Below are positions 23,101 to 34,829 of a stretch of 64,000 bases of DNA, one piece after another. Both the position numbers and the translations under genes were made by a program. The stretch lies in NCBI GenBank assembly GCA_030015575.1, contig JASDDO010000026.1, positions 29,156,079 through 29,220,078 on the forward strand, in the 5' to 3' direction. Numbering within the stretch: the first letter of the stretch is position 1; every line of letters starts with the position of its first letter. The DNA is from Agapanthus africanus. Taxonomy: Eukaryota > Streptophyta > Magnoliopsida > Asparagales > Amaryllidaceae. The notes beneath the pieces are model-generated. The model was not told the origin of the DNA, made no database searches, and worked only from the letters and a program-made list of their open reading frames with translations.

Positions 23101-23367
23101 ACCTAGATCAGAATGGTTATCACTTTATCTAATCCGGGAACCTCCCACTGTCCTGTCAAATTCTCCCCCAAACCTGAAAGAAGAATCAATCGGGATCTCC
23201 CGAAGAGTAAACCAACTCATCAGTGGGAATCGGGATCCAACTCTCATCGCATGATAACGTCATGGAATGCATCCACGTTACTCATACTCCAGAAGGTATG
23301 CGCATACTAGGCAAGTTTTAGTTTCTTTAGAAACTCCCGATAAGATTTTTGCCCCATGCTCTTATAA

Positions 23368-23566
23368 CCTTGGCGTTAGGTCAAAATGTCATAAGTCACA
23401 TGCCAAGTTCTACCCGTCACTATCTTGTTAATTTGAACCCACCCGCACATGCCCTTGGCGTTAGGTCAAAATGGCAGAACGGCTGTCCCAAACCAACTCA
23501 TCTATCTATGCAACAATTGAATACCCAGCAGCTACCAAACACTATGCCTTGGCGTTAGGTCAAAAT
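23368..23566 (-). repeat. Three-fold CCTTGGCGTTAGGTCAAAAT motif in the Copia C leader
   Basis: Plus-strand copies at 23368, 23453 and 23547 (spacing 85 and 94). The same three-fold motif, on the sense strand and diverged in sequence, is in the Copia B leader at 57448, 57543 and 57629 (spacing 95 and 86). Confidence 0.85.
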
Positions 23567-23717
23567 ACATAGCTTGAATACTACTGCATACCCAAAAGAA
23601 GTGACGGAGGGCTACGGCTGGTTTTTGGCGAAAAACCTTTAACGTAGTGAACTTGATATCGCTGAAGGAACCTGATAGCTTTCTAAAATATAGTGGCGAA
23701 AACCTTTTTCTAAAGAG

Positions 23718-23911
23718 GTCACTCCCGATGAAGGGATCTCGGCTCTTTCCTCGTGGAATGAGGTGCAGGATATTCCACTGAATACCGCTATATATAGCAA
23801 CTTGCAATCGACTATACGCAAACTTCTGCCCAATGGGTCAGTCCCGGTGAAGGGATATCGGCCCTTGCCCCGTCGAATGAGGTGCAGGATATTCCACTGA
23901 ATACCGCTATG
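23718..23911. repeat. Tandem duplication of about 75 bp in the Copia C leader
   Basis: Two copies of a block ending GAGGTGCAGGATATTCCACT (23718-23793 and 23840-23911), offset about 123 bp. It makes two overlapping minus frames that look alike but have no known domain. Confidence 0.85.
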
Positions 23912-25080
23912 CAAAATAAAAGGAAACGTCTTTGCAATAACTCTTTTTAAATTTGTTCCAACAACTGAAAACAGGTTTGTTTTACTTTGCATTGATCAGA
24001 ATCAACGCAGTCCCATCAATCAATCACACCAGAAAAGAACGAAAATAAAATATACGTATATGCCATCCGCATTCGTCACTGGGTACCGTCATCACCCGTT
24101 AGGTTACTTAACTAACGACAGAGCGGGGACTGGACTAGCGCGGGTGTAAAACATATACAATATCTAATAATATATAAATCAATATACAATAATCGCTCCA
24201 GGCGTGATAATATGCAACATTACAGAAAAGTAATAAGCATCACAGAACAATACAGATAATCTGGGATCCCCGGGTTTCACAGAGCCGCTGCTGAAACCCG
24301 ATGTTCCCCTGTCGTGTGGATAGCCTGTGCAATGAAACCTAGACCCCTACGGGTGCGGCAAGTTACCCGCCAAAACCTGAAGCGAGGCAGCCCCCTACAG
24401 CATAGTGAATGGACCACCCAGCACTTCACGGAATCCGGTAATCTTGGGCACCCCTCATTGGGTCAACCTGTACCCCCTACGAGTGCGGCGAATAGTCTGT
24501 CGATTCTAGAGAGGGGCCCCTCTGCCTCTCAAAGCCATGAGATGCGGACCCGTTGCCCCCCAGAACCCGGCTATCCGTGCACTCCGTCGCGGGGTAAAAC
24601 CTAGTACAGTAATGAAAAATAGTACAACAGGTATATCGACCGCAACCTGGTCATGCCCCAAAAGAATATTATACAACAGGCAGTGAAGGCAGTCCACAAG
24701 TTGGACGCTCGTCCCGCAATATCAAATGTACAAATAAATCCAAACTGCACTATCATTGCACACTGCTATCCACCACGACAAATCCGCAACAACACAGCAC
24801 AACACAGAACATCAACGCGAATGTCACGTTCGCAAACCCGTCTAAAAGAACTATAGCAATCAGACGCGGTTTACCGATCAAATGACATTCCCGGTCGGAG
24901 ATATAATGCAAGCACTGTAAACTAACATGTTTAAATTTCGATCGACTAAATATCACAAAGTGGGCCCCACAAACAACTGGTGAACAGTAACAAAATCTGG
25001 GCCCAAAAGATATATACCAAAAACCCCAATTTCCAGAGAAGAACCCACTGAGCAAATTTGGGGGCATGATGACACAGAAT

Positions 25081-25098
25081 GGCCGCGGATCCGCGGCC
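25081..25098. promoter_or_regulatory. Perfect 18-bp palindrome in the Copia C leader
   Basis: GGCCGCGGATCCGCGGCC reads the same on both strands. It lies about 230 bases downstream of the primer site. Copia B has a 16-bp perfect version (56300-56315) at a similar distance, and the A1 leader has two half-decayed versions (301-347). A role in RNA dimerisation or packaging is an inference. Confidence 0.75.
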
Positions 25099-25325
25099 AA
25101 ACCATGGGTTTGGCCGCGTTTCCGAGGCAGTCTTGTCGAATCATGATCCCAAATTTGTACGGTGTTCTAATAAAACCCTGCACAGATTTCTGTGATATGT
25201 AGAATAATTTTAGGACATCATTTAAAATCGACAGAAACTGTGAACTTGGATTTTTGCAGTTTTTGATTTCCGGTTCGATCGATATTTTAAACACGTTAGC
25301 ACAAGTTAGTATAGCAAAATGGTGA

Positions 25326-25338
25326 GGCTCTGATACCA
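25326..25338 (-). other. Primer-binding site of Copia C (initiator Met-tRNA)
   Basis: Minus strand TGGTATCAGAGCC, one base after the 5' LTR end at 25340. Confidence 0.92.
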
Positions 25339-25339
25339 C

Positions 25340-27458
25340 TATAAGTCTACGGTAGCGCCCCGGCCGTCTACAGACGCCAAATGCGGAACAAAAACTTTTT
25401 AACTGGCGCTATCGTATATTTTAACCCGGATCTGCCATTATTGCTAAACTAACAAACTGTAAAGAGTGTAGAAAGGTTATACCGAACGATTCGAGTCTTT
25501 CGTTCTTTAACCATCATCCCACGCTCCGTTGCGGCTGCTCCGATCTCATCGATCTCCGATCTGCTCGTCCAGGTAGCACCACGTCAACGATTCTTTAAAC
25601 GGGCTCCCGCCTCTGACTCGAGGCAACTCGGTCGTCAAGTTTGCTAAAAGAGACGACCAAGAATGATGTAGAGAATGAGTAGATGATTTTGTCTCACTTC
25701 GTCCAAAGCCGTGGACGATCGGTTAATGAAGTTGCCGATGGAAATGAAATGGAACAAGAAATGAACTATGAAATTTCCATGCATCCAAAACTTTAGTCTT
25801 TTCTTTTTAACAACCATAATCTTTTTCAAGTGAGTAAGTGGAGGAGGATAGGGGGCCGGCCACTTATATGGAGGAGGAGGGTGAGTGTAGGAGCAATCAA
25901 GGAGGTGACCATAAACAAAGATCAACAGCAAATATCCTAAAGCAAAACAAAACACATTAATGAAATGAATGACTCACTAAACCTAGTCATCCATTCATTA
26001 ATGCAAAGATGAGTCACCCGCCACCTCATCACCCTAGTCACCATTTCTAGAACCTTCTAGAAGCATGACTCACCCTCATCCAAGAAATGATAAACCCGTC
26101 TTTAACCGAATGTTAAAAGACGGCTGATAGAAAACTGGAAACTGGCAACTTCCAAAAGTGATCCTGAAACGACTTTCAGGATAACCCCGTATCTGTATAA
26201 ATATACCCGCATTTGTATTACGACCGAATACAAATGCAACTGAGACAAAGATATTATATCTACTCAATACAATACTCGGATCCGGCTTAAACCAAAGCCG
26301 ACCAGTATCATCTGCCCGAAAAATAACACGTGCGTAAACGCACGTGCATTTTCCGAACTCTGCCATAAAACCATACAGCCTCTACAACGTTTCGCCCGAA
26401 CTTGGGAAACTGTCTGTGGGGGACTCTAATGACTCGTCAGTACCCTGGCAGTGGGTTTAACCATAAACCGTCAGCGGCACTAGCTATGTGTAACGGCTGC
26501 CCATGGACTGACCTCAAGGGAGGCCGATGAGCGAACTCATCCGGAAACCCTACTGAGCCTAACAGTGACAATGTATATACTGTCCGGTCCGTTCGTCAAT
26601 GAGTATCGCATATCTGCCTAGGGGGCTAGTAACGTCAGACCCCCAATAGCAGTATAAGTCGTGTCGGAGTGTAGCCCAATAACACCCTGAGATACTACTG
26701 GAGTACCTACCAGTAAATCTCCTTCCATGGCCATGGACTTTGTGCAATGGCTCTCCTAGACACAGCACGACCTCGCCCCCAATACCGGGAGAGATGAATC
26801 CCCTGCCGATCCGCTCACGTGCCTCCATATGGCTCGGGACTGTACCCAAAAACTACCTGTTTGCACGACTCCTTTGAGCCGTGGTAGGGTAGAAATCAAA
26901 GCACAGTGGGAACTCACACGAGACAAATGACGACCTCAGGTCGATGAACTAACCTGTACACATGTCACCAGGGAACTGCTATCTGACGATATGTATAATA
27001 CCAACTAGCAGATTCCCGGCGAGCCCTGTCCGGTGTACTCATAACCCAATGAGCACCTGTATACATCTTAGGTGATCCAACTGACACCAGTGGCTTGTGA
27101 GACCGGCCACCGCCCCTCGTCGGGGTCTCGACTGTACACACTAGTCTACTCCGGAGTATCGATGCCCTGTCTCGAAACTCCCACGACTAGGGACCACAAT
27201 TAAGGATATGCATATAAACCACCCAACTCTCACGTATATGATCGCCATCATACTGTTGGTAGTAAAGTAAGATCCTAAGACCTCTGTCAAAGTATAACAT
27301 GTAATCAGTCACCTGAACATGTACACGACTGATAAAGGCAAACCAGATAGCATACTATCATCTCGAGTAAGACTGTCCAACCGGTATAGGTCCTCCGCAA
27401 TCATTGAAATCACGTACCTGCGATCCAATAATTGACTCTGAGGGCACTATCTCCAACA
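25340..27458 (-). repeat. 5' LTR of Copia C
   Basis: Minus-strand start TGTTGGAGATAGTGCCCTC at 27458; end CGTAGACTTATA at 25340 (canonical CA end mutated to TA, compare CTTACA in the 3' LTR). Nearly identical to 17885-20002. Confidence 0.93.
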
Positions 27459-29490
27459 ATCTGGCACATCAGATCCTTGGTGCAGCCCAAAGTCATAAAA
27501 AACTCGACTAATGAAGGAGCGGACTGTGCGGAAGTCTGAACGGGCCGTGGAGCTGCAGGAATGATCTGCGCAACCACAGCCGAGATAGTGGCTTACGGAG
27601 CCGCAGCCGAAGGAGATGCATGTGTAGCCGCAGCCAAAATAGCCTGTCGCATCTGTTAAATTTTGTGTGTAATAAACGAATAAGAACGGTGTATTAGATT
27701 TTAGTCAAATTCGTATCATTATCAGGTTATTGCGAAACCCCAATCTAAGAATACTTAGGGACTTAGGTCTCGTTTGGGTATCTAGTTTGGAAAACCGTAG
27801 TTTATTTTCATTAGATAGTTTTATGTAAGTATGATTAATCAAAGCTAAGTCTACAATCAAATAAGCTCAGGCAACTAATATTGCATATATTACTATCTAT
27901 AACGTGATATAATATTTTATTATTAAGTAATATACATACCAATATCTTCTTCAACTCCTCAACGGTGGTCTTCAAGGCGGCAACATCATGCTCTAGACGT
28001 CGCTCATGGGGGGTAGGGGAAGTAACCACCGGAGTGGAGACCAACTTCATATGAGTCCTTCTAGGACCCAGTCCCCGGCATCTCTCCCAACCTCCGTGGT
28101 GCCCTCCGTGTGCGGCGTATAAGACCGGGGTCAGTAGCATCGGATCGGTCTATCCACTAAAATCGATCCTCGATGTCTCCGCCTGCTCCATCACCCGCTC
28201 CTACACCCACATTAACCATTAAAATATAACTATATCATTTAAATTTGAACTTATCAAAACAAAAATTTCATTCAAATTAGAATAAATATTAACACTTACA
28301 TAATACTCCTAGGTAGCGGTGTCGGGAAATCGAAGCTCGCTCGTGACGGGATCTGTCGAGGTGCCGTGGACGGCAAGATACACGGTCAGCACGTTTGGTG
28401 TACCACCCTGCGTCAGGGTCTGAGCTCTCTGCAATTCGCCAAAAATTTACATATATTATAAAATAACTCTCAATATTACATTATATCAAAATAGATCAAT
28501 TGTAATTTACCGATGCCTCCATGGTATGAGTAATGTTCCTCAAGCCACCTGTATAAGTGGAGCGACCCCTCTTCGCCGACTTCATATTCTCCTTATTTTG
28601 ATCGGCATGTTTCTGCGCAACATATTCAGATTTAGTTTTCTAATTAAGCAACAAAATAAAATTATATATTAAATGATGAATTATATTTAAATTACAAACC
28701 TGTTTGCGCTGAGAGTCGTAATATTGGCATAAGAGAGACCATGTATCTATGTCGACTCTCGTAAAGGCCAGAGTATTCCGCTCTCTCTGCCTTGGGGGTT
28801 TCCATCCATACCAAACAGTAATCGATCTTCAGCTCGTTCCTATTGTATCGGACCTTTAATTGCATGTTCTTCATCAGGCTCGGGTACAAAGAGTGAAGAT
28901 CGAGCACTCTCTCAGGGTGATCAGGGTCGGGTACAGGTTGAAAGTCGTAATCCAACTGCAAATACAAAAAAATAATGTATTTAAATTTCAAGTGTTAAAT
29001 AATAATAAATATATTGGATAATTCAAATGAAAATATATATTAATACCCCAGCCTGATCCCAGATGAGGGCAAATGAGCGCCGGTGCTGATCGCCACACTC
29101 AACGTGAAGTGGATACTTCTTTTGGATGCGGCTTTCATCCTCCATATACCGGCCGAACCTCTCGGCATAATCTCCAGTATAGCGATAATCGGGGGTAAAG
29201 AAAAGGGGCAAAGGTGCCTCCTCCCTAGCTCTATCGGGTCTCAGCCTGTGGGAATGATTCGGCCCTCGAGTCCCATCTCAGGATGGGGCTGCCCTGCATC
29301 TACAAGAAATATCAAAACAAGCGATATTAAGACAAAATGGTATTAAGAAATCAAGGATTAACGAAAATTGAAGTGAGATATATACCTTCGGTGGTAGCAA
29401 CACGAGCCTGGGCCTGGGCAGCAGCACGAGCGGGACGATAGTTCCTCCAGTGAGGAACAGCCGGTGACCCGGACATGGACACATCCCCTC
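27459..29490 (-). pseudogene. CACTA Transposase_24-like gene (plant En/Spm accessory protein), main exons
   Basis: Spliced gene with exons I place at 28639-28511, 28428-28300, 28200-27940 and 27652-27459 (continuing at 17879-17840), all phase 0; further exons lie near 28955-28700, 29211-29050 and 29490-29394. Landmarks in order: LLCQYYDSQRKQ, NKENMKSAKRGRSTYTGGL, LTQGGTPNVLTVYLAVHG, GWERCRGLGP, and a C-terminal coiled coil HERRLEHDVAALKTTVEELK. This order (W..LC.Y.S, NK.NR..HTGGS, the THxR-type block, coiled coil) is what I know from plant transposase family PF03004. In-frame stops: TAG near 28310 and 28150, TAA at 27595-27593. The role in transposition is not well defined. Confidence 0.6.
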
Positions 29491-29589
29491 CAACTAGAAA
29501 ATAAATATTGACGATAAAATTACACGAAATTCATGTTTATTCTTAGAGAATATATAAAATGAATAAATATTTTATATTTATTTATACTA

Positions 29590-30590
29590 ACCTGCAGACT
29601 GAGCGGAGGGTACGGAAGTGGCGGGAGTGGCCTCTGCGCCAGATGTGGATGCACCACCTATAATTAGACAATTAAAAATAGATTATATAAGTAATTGCAA
29701 AAAGAATGTGTATATCAATAATATAACATTCTAAATCAATATGCATGCAGTATAGGATATATAAACATACCCGCAGGTACGGTGGCAGTCTCTGCCCGAG
29801 ATGTTAAGACACCACCTACTGCTAGACAATAAAAAATGATTATCTAAGTAAGAGAAAAAAGAATGTGTGTATATTTATGATATAACATTCATAAATATTT
29901 GGACCCTAGCACCGATCCTTTAAAAAATTTCATATTATCGAGTATCATACGTTTAGTTTAAGATTTAATTTAAATTAGTTTTACGTTTCAATTTCAAGGT
30001 TTTGAAATTTTTAGTTTAGGATAAAGTTTTTTAAAGTTAAGGGTTTTCGTAATCAAGTTTAAGATTTTGGATTTAGGGTTGGGGTTAGAATGGGATTTAA
30101 CAAGAGTTCAATGTAAAAGAGAATGATGATCAATTAAGATTTGGCCTTATTTGTATGTGTGAGTCTGTGTGTGTATGTTTGTGTGTGTGTGTCTATGTGT
30201 GTATATGTATGTGTGTTTGTGTGTATATGCTTGTGTGTATGTGTGTGTCTGTGTATGTGCGTGCGTACACACAGACATACACACACACAAGATGTGGAGG
30301 CACCGCCTACAGCTAGACAATCAAAAAATGATTATCTAAATAAAAGTAAAAAAGAATGTGTGTATATTTATGATATAACATTTTAAATCAATATGCATGT
30401 ATTATAGGATATATAAATATACCTGCAGGTGCGGTAGTGGCATCTGCCTCTGATGTGGACGCACCACCAACAGCTAGACAATTAAACATTGACAATATAA
30501 GTAATTTTGAAATAAATATGCATGTATATTTATAATATTACATTCAAAATGAATATGCGTGCAATATACCTGGAGGTGTGGCAAAGTCCA
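29590..30590 (-). repeat. Tandemly duplicated micro-exon plus intron in the CACTA gene
   Basis: A unit of a ~50-60-bp coding block and ~100-bp AT-rich intron is repeated four times; the CTAGAC anchor falls at 29664, 29822, 30313 and 30474. Steps are 158, 491 and 161 bp; the long step holds a ~330-bp insertion with a TG/CA microsatellite. A truncated fifth unit starts at 30569. On the minus strand each block has an acceptor (TCTAG) and a donor (GTATAT-like) and encodes variants of VGGASTSEADATTAPAG. The result would be a repetitive Ala/Thr/Ser-rich linker. Confidence 0.75.
30155..30290. repeat. Imperfect (TG)n/(CA)n microsatellite
   Basis: Interrupted TG run turning into a CA run at about 30265. 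It lies in the ~330-bp insertion between micro-exon units. The Cys/Val-rich frame over it is an artefact. Confidence 0.85.
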
Positions 30591-31880
30591 CATGGAAAGA
30601 GTCATCCGAAGGGGATACCGATCGGAGTGCAAGACCAGTGTTCCCTCATAAAAAAGCAAGAAAGAAAAGGCGAAAAATTCCTCACTGTTCAAGTCTCACG
30701 TGTTAAACATGTAAGTGCCTATATGCAAAGCATATAGGCACTGCATATGCCTTACGTGTTTCCCAAGTGAGCGCCTATATGCAAAGTATGTAGACGCTGC
30801 AATTAAAACTAATGGGCTAAAAGAACCAAACAGGCCTCACGTGTTAAACACGTGAGTTTTCTTGCTACATTCTAATGCATGATAGAATTAAATTCTATAT
30901 GGGAAATATTTTCCCGATCTTTCTAAAATGGAAAGATTTTTCTCTAACAGAGAATCTTGGATTTAAAATCCAATTGTGATAAAATATCATCAAACGAACT
31001 ATCTGATAGAATTAAATTCTATATGGAAATATTTTCTCGATCTTTCTCAAACTAGAAAGATCTTCTTTGTTAAATAGAGAACCCTTGGATTAACGATCTA
31101 ATGTTGGTTATAAAATCACCCACCGAGCATCTGATAAGAATAAAATTTCTATTTTAGGAAAAATATTTCCTAATTTTGTTAAATAAACAAGAAAAATTTT
31201 CTGTTGAACAGAGAACTTTTGGATTAAAAATCCAACGGTGAATAAAATTCACCAATTGATCCAAAAGATCACTTTGGATTGATCATGATCTCTCAATCAG
31301 AGATTCTCTTAACAAGTTTTTTTTTTCTATTCTCCCATAAATAGGAGTAAGAGAGAGTTAAAAAGAAAGAGAAGGAAAAGAGAGTTCAAAAAAAAAGAAG
31401 AAGAGAGAGAGAGAGAGAGAGAGATACACATAAAGACTACCCATAAGCTCTTGTGAGAAGGGAGAATTTAATTCTCAAACTAAAAGAGAGAGAAAGAGTG
31501 CTATCGTTGAAACTCTAAGTAAAAGAGAAACCAGAGACTATACCATCTTTCTTTTATCTATCTAAGGGTTTAACCCTTCATTTAAGAACTTAGTTCTTTC
31601 CCCAATTAGGATTTGCAGAAGCAAATCTCAGCACAAGTTGAGAATTTAATTCTCATCGGGTAGATTTTTCTCTGCAGATTCAAAACTTAGGGAAAAATAA
31701 TTAAGTTATAAAAAAGGAAGGAGAGAAGAAGAACGAGAACATACAGGAATTTAATTCCTCTAAAAATTAGGGTTTAATCCTATATATATAAAGAACTTAG
31801 TTCTTCCATAAAAAAAAGACAGTGATAATGATCCAAAATCTTAAAAACCAGAATCGTTAGTGCTTAGCACTATTTTGAAC

Positions 31881-32010
31881 CCTCACGTGTTTCCCACATG
31901 AGTGCCTTAAATGAAAGAAGAGAACAACTGAAACTGCCTCACGTGTTTCCCACATGAGTGCCTTAAATGAAAGAAGAGAACAACTGAAACTGCCTCACAT
32001 GTTTCCCACG
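31881..32010. repeat. Tandem array, 56-bp period, in the Tat2 LTR
   Basis: Two full units at 31881 and 31937 and a partial one at 31993, each opening CCTCACGTGTTTCCCACATG (third with CACATG). Each carries an inverted CACGTG..CACATG pair. Confidence 0.9.
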
Positions 32011-32084
32011 TGAGTGTTAAAGCACCCCAATATAAAAAAAAAAGAGTGGCAGCCATGTACTTTTCACGAGAACTCTAGTCATAT

Positions 32085-32350
32085 GGGAAGCACCCATATT
32101 TGTGGTGCTTCACATGTTTTACACGTGAGCACCACAAGAATCAAGTGCTTAGCACATATATAAAAGGGGGCAAATAAGACCTTATGGGCAGCGCCCATAT
32201 TTAGGGTGCCTCACGTGTTTCGCACGTGAGTGCCACAAAAATCAAGTGCTTAGCACTTATATAAAAAAGGGAAATAAAACCTAATAGGCAGAGCCCATAT
32301 TTGTAGTGCCTCACGTATTTCACACATGAGTATGACAAGAATTTAGTGTT
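32085..32350. repeat. Tandem array of about 100 bp, three diverged copies, in the Tat2 LTR
   Basis: The block GCxCCCATATTTxxxGTGC..TCACGTGTTT.CACGTGAG recurs near 32090, 32190 and 32293, each followed by GTGCTTAGCAC. Each copy can fold on the CACGTG/CACGTG pair. Confidence 0.8.
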
Positions 32351-32898
32351 TAGCACTAATCTAATGACCATGTGAAACTTACGTGAGCACTGTATGTCAC
32401 AGTGCTTAGTATTGTTGGGTAATTATAGAAACTCAATCCCAGCCCAAATTGGCTAATGTTTCCTGAGGTTAAACCCCTGTGAGTTTAAATCAACCGAGAT
32501 CATATTGCTCATGGTTTCCCAAACCGATCTTAGTCTCAAAAATAACTAGTGGTCTTCCATTGATGATATCCCAAGGGATATTCATCTTATATCTCCTAAG
32601 ATAATTTTAGTCTCAAACATGACTAATATTTCTTACGTCTACAATAGCCCCTACCCCTTTTCCCCTCAAATATGGGATTTGGTTTAAGGGTACATCTCTC
32701 CACGCCTCTGATATATGTCATTGTAATTCTTCAACGTTTTCAGAGAGATGGCGGGTTCCAACAACCAACAACACGTTGATGCACTTCCAAACTGACGTGC
32801 ACACCTCAAACCGGATCGTATCCTAAATTGGATGCATTCCATATCATCATCGTTCACTTCGCCACATAACAAATACACATGCACGTAAGTCGAACTTT

Positions 32899-33060
32899 GG
32901 ACCGGAACGTCCGTAAACTAATATTCGCCTCCAAAATAGAGATAATGGACCGAAATATCCGTAAACTAATATTCGCCTCCAAATTGGCGATAGTGGACCG
33001 AAACGTTCATAAACTAAAACTTCGCCTCAAACATGGTGATAATGGACCGGGATGTCCTTA
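32899..33060. repeat. Tandem array, 48-bp period, in the Tat2 LTR
   Basis: GGACCG starts units at 32899, 32947, 32995 and 33044, each continuing with AACGTCC-like and TAAACTAA-like segments and TTCGCCTC. It occupies the position of the 49-bp array in the Tat1 LTR. The 60-codon frame over it is a by-product. Confidence 0.88.
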
Positions 33061-33557
33061 AACTAAAATAATAGAGCCCAAATACTCATATGTTTAAGTC
33101 GACCTTAATCTCAAATCAGATTAATGGTCCTTAAATAAACCAAACTCAAATCTAAAAATATACGGATTTGGACTAATCCACACCCTACGGGCGACGACAG
33201 AAACTGGTCTCCGTATACAATCCACAGGCAACCAAAACAAAGGAAAACACACGCGACACGAAGTGAACTTCCGGAGCAGGAGAAAGTGGTTATTGCGATG
33301 CGATAACGTAAGTAACAGCAGGGACTTGCGCCTGTAGGGAAGAGCGTCCCCACGATAAAAAAAACCCTCGCAAACGAGGGGGAATCTGACGAAGTCTGCT
33401 ATAACGGCCGCATCGGTCCAAACCTTCGATGTACGGTGCCATAAATCAGCTTGGCATCTTCGAAGAGGTGGACGGATAAATCCAAATAGCATCTTCCCCA
33501 AAAATTCAGGCCGGACGTCCCGACGTCCCGGTCCGTCTTCCGGCAGTGAACAGATTC

Positions 33558-33576
33558 TGGCACGCCCGGCGGGACC
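33558..33576 (+). other. Primer-binding-like site of Tat2
   Basis: TGGCACGCCCGGCGGGACC, 5 bases after the LTR end. Equivalent to 7822-7840 in Tat1. The tRNA is not assigned. Confidence 0.55.
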
Positions 33577-33601
33577 TTTTCCTCTTTCCACTCCACACTT
33601 C

Positions 33602-34760
33602 GTGTATCGTGTTTCGCGAACAAAATCACGGTTCGTTATGGTTGCCATTGGATTTGAGGTACTAAGATTTGGTGTCTTACTCATGTGCAGAAGAAGAAAA
33701 AAATCAATAGCTTCCAACTGCACAACCTGCAACAGCAACTCCCGCTCCGTCCCAACTGGAGGAGTGACATACAGGCCCAATGCGGCCTCCATCTTTTCAA
33801 TGCCGGTGGGGCAGGTAACGCAAGCTACTGCCGATTGTTCTTCGGGACCATGCTCCCACTAATGAGCATCGGTGCCCCAACGCCGCAACTCGATGTTCCC
33901 AAGAAGTCGGTTTCCACCGACTGACGACCGCAACGGCTCCTCTCAACGAGCCATCCAAAAAGGGGGTCTCAGTCTTTAATAGGCTGAGCCAAATCTCAAG
34001 CGGGCCCGCAAAGAAGCCTATGATTCCTGAAGGGGATAATGAAGCCATCAAAAGTGCTTCATTAGTCAGACGATCGATCTTCGAGAGGTTGACCGTCTCC
34101 TATCAAATCTTGCCAAGGACGTCGGTCTTTAACAGGCTGACAATTGCTGGAGCTCCTCAACAAAACCAGGGACATACCATAACCGTTTCCAAAACTGAGG
34201 TGGTCCCGTCTGCAAGACACGCTCGACATCGCCACTAGCGCTGAATGAGAAAAGCCGGGGGCAACTCCCCCTCTGGATTCACTCCGCCGGCCCCAATAGT
34301 GGAAGTTGATGCTGTTGTTCCAACCGGGAACAACTTTGATCCGCTTAAGAGGGTGTGAAAGAACTCTCCAACCGCGGTACTGAAGAAACCTCCACCGCCT
34401 GCAGAAGCTATAATGCAAAAAAAAACGGACTGGCCCCATCAGCGGCTCTCCTCGCAAATTCACAGAGTCTAGCAAAAAGTCCAGGACTCTGTGATCGACG
34501 AAAACTACTCTCGCCGACCGAAGAAATCGAAAGCTCGGCAAAACAAAGACCATATCTCCATCATATAGCGAGGGACTTCTTCCACATGGGTGCCTATTAT
34601 AAAGGATCCTTCAACTTCGACCTCCCACAAAAAGGTGAGGCTGGAGAACCTCCCACCGCCGACGGCAAATTCCAAAGGCTATGGACCCAAATGCCCCAGG
34701 TCTGGGGGCATAATCGTGCACACGGTTTACATGGCTTCCGGAAAAGAAGAAATCCGTGAT
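33602..34760 (+). pseudogene. Tat2 gag, N-terminal part, frameshifted
   Basis: Frames at 33602-33862, 34020-34238 and 34355-34759, in different phases. The first matches the Tat1 N-terminal frame residue by residue over blocks such as GFEVLRFGVLL and GGVTYxPxAASIF. The second carries the SIFERL and SVFNRL repeats typical of Tat Gag. The third is mostly out of phase with the homologous Tat1 protein. Several indels separate them, so no continuous product exists. It shares its element with the gag core downstream. Confidence 0.6.
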
Positions 34761-34829
34761 TTAGTGGGTCATCTACCACAAACTCGTTCGTTAACAAAAG
34801 CTTAGGAGCAACAGCAAAAGCTCCAGGAA

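Larger units (their letters stand above)
17885..27458 (-). mobile_element. Complete copia element Copia C (9574 bp) with 5-bp target duplication
   Basis: Two LTRs of 2118 and 2119 bp (17885-20002 and 25340-27458) flank a 5.3-kb interior. The duplication ATCTG is perfect (17880-17884 and 27459-27463). Primer site, polypurine tract, LTR ends and order all agree with minus-strand copia. The interior has a ~2.2-kb leader (about 23100-25339) and a decayed pol (20060-20960 recognisable). I found no gag frame. Its leader is homologous to that of Copia B. It is inserted in the last exon of the CACTA gene. Confidence 0.93.
17087..30638 (-). mobile_element. CACTA (En/Spm) transposon, minus strand, interrupted by Copia C and Tat2
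   Basis: Left end at 17087 reads TACTACAATAATGG, one mismatch from the CACTACAA terminal motif, followed by an array of CCCTACGG..CCGTAGGG subterminal palindromes as expected for CACTA elements. The remainder of the element is the broken Transposase_24-like gene, which continues across Copia C (17885-27458) and is cut off by Tat2 at 30639. Only one end is in the window; the TNP2-type transposase would be expected beyond the Tat2 insertion. Confidence 0.65.
30639..33552 (+). repeat. 5' LTR of Tat2 (about 2.9 kb)
   Basis: Starts TGTTCCCTCA and ends CAGTGAACA just before the primer-like site. Contains a (GA)n run (31403-31423) and three tandem arrays. The antisense frames at 33111-33792 cross the LTR end and are not genes; the minus frame 33121-33792 mirrors the plus frame at 7667-8263 in Tat1. 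Confidence 0.75.

Noticed and set aside
30141..30386. Cys/Val-rich ORF
   Set aside because: Translation of the TG/CA microsatellite.
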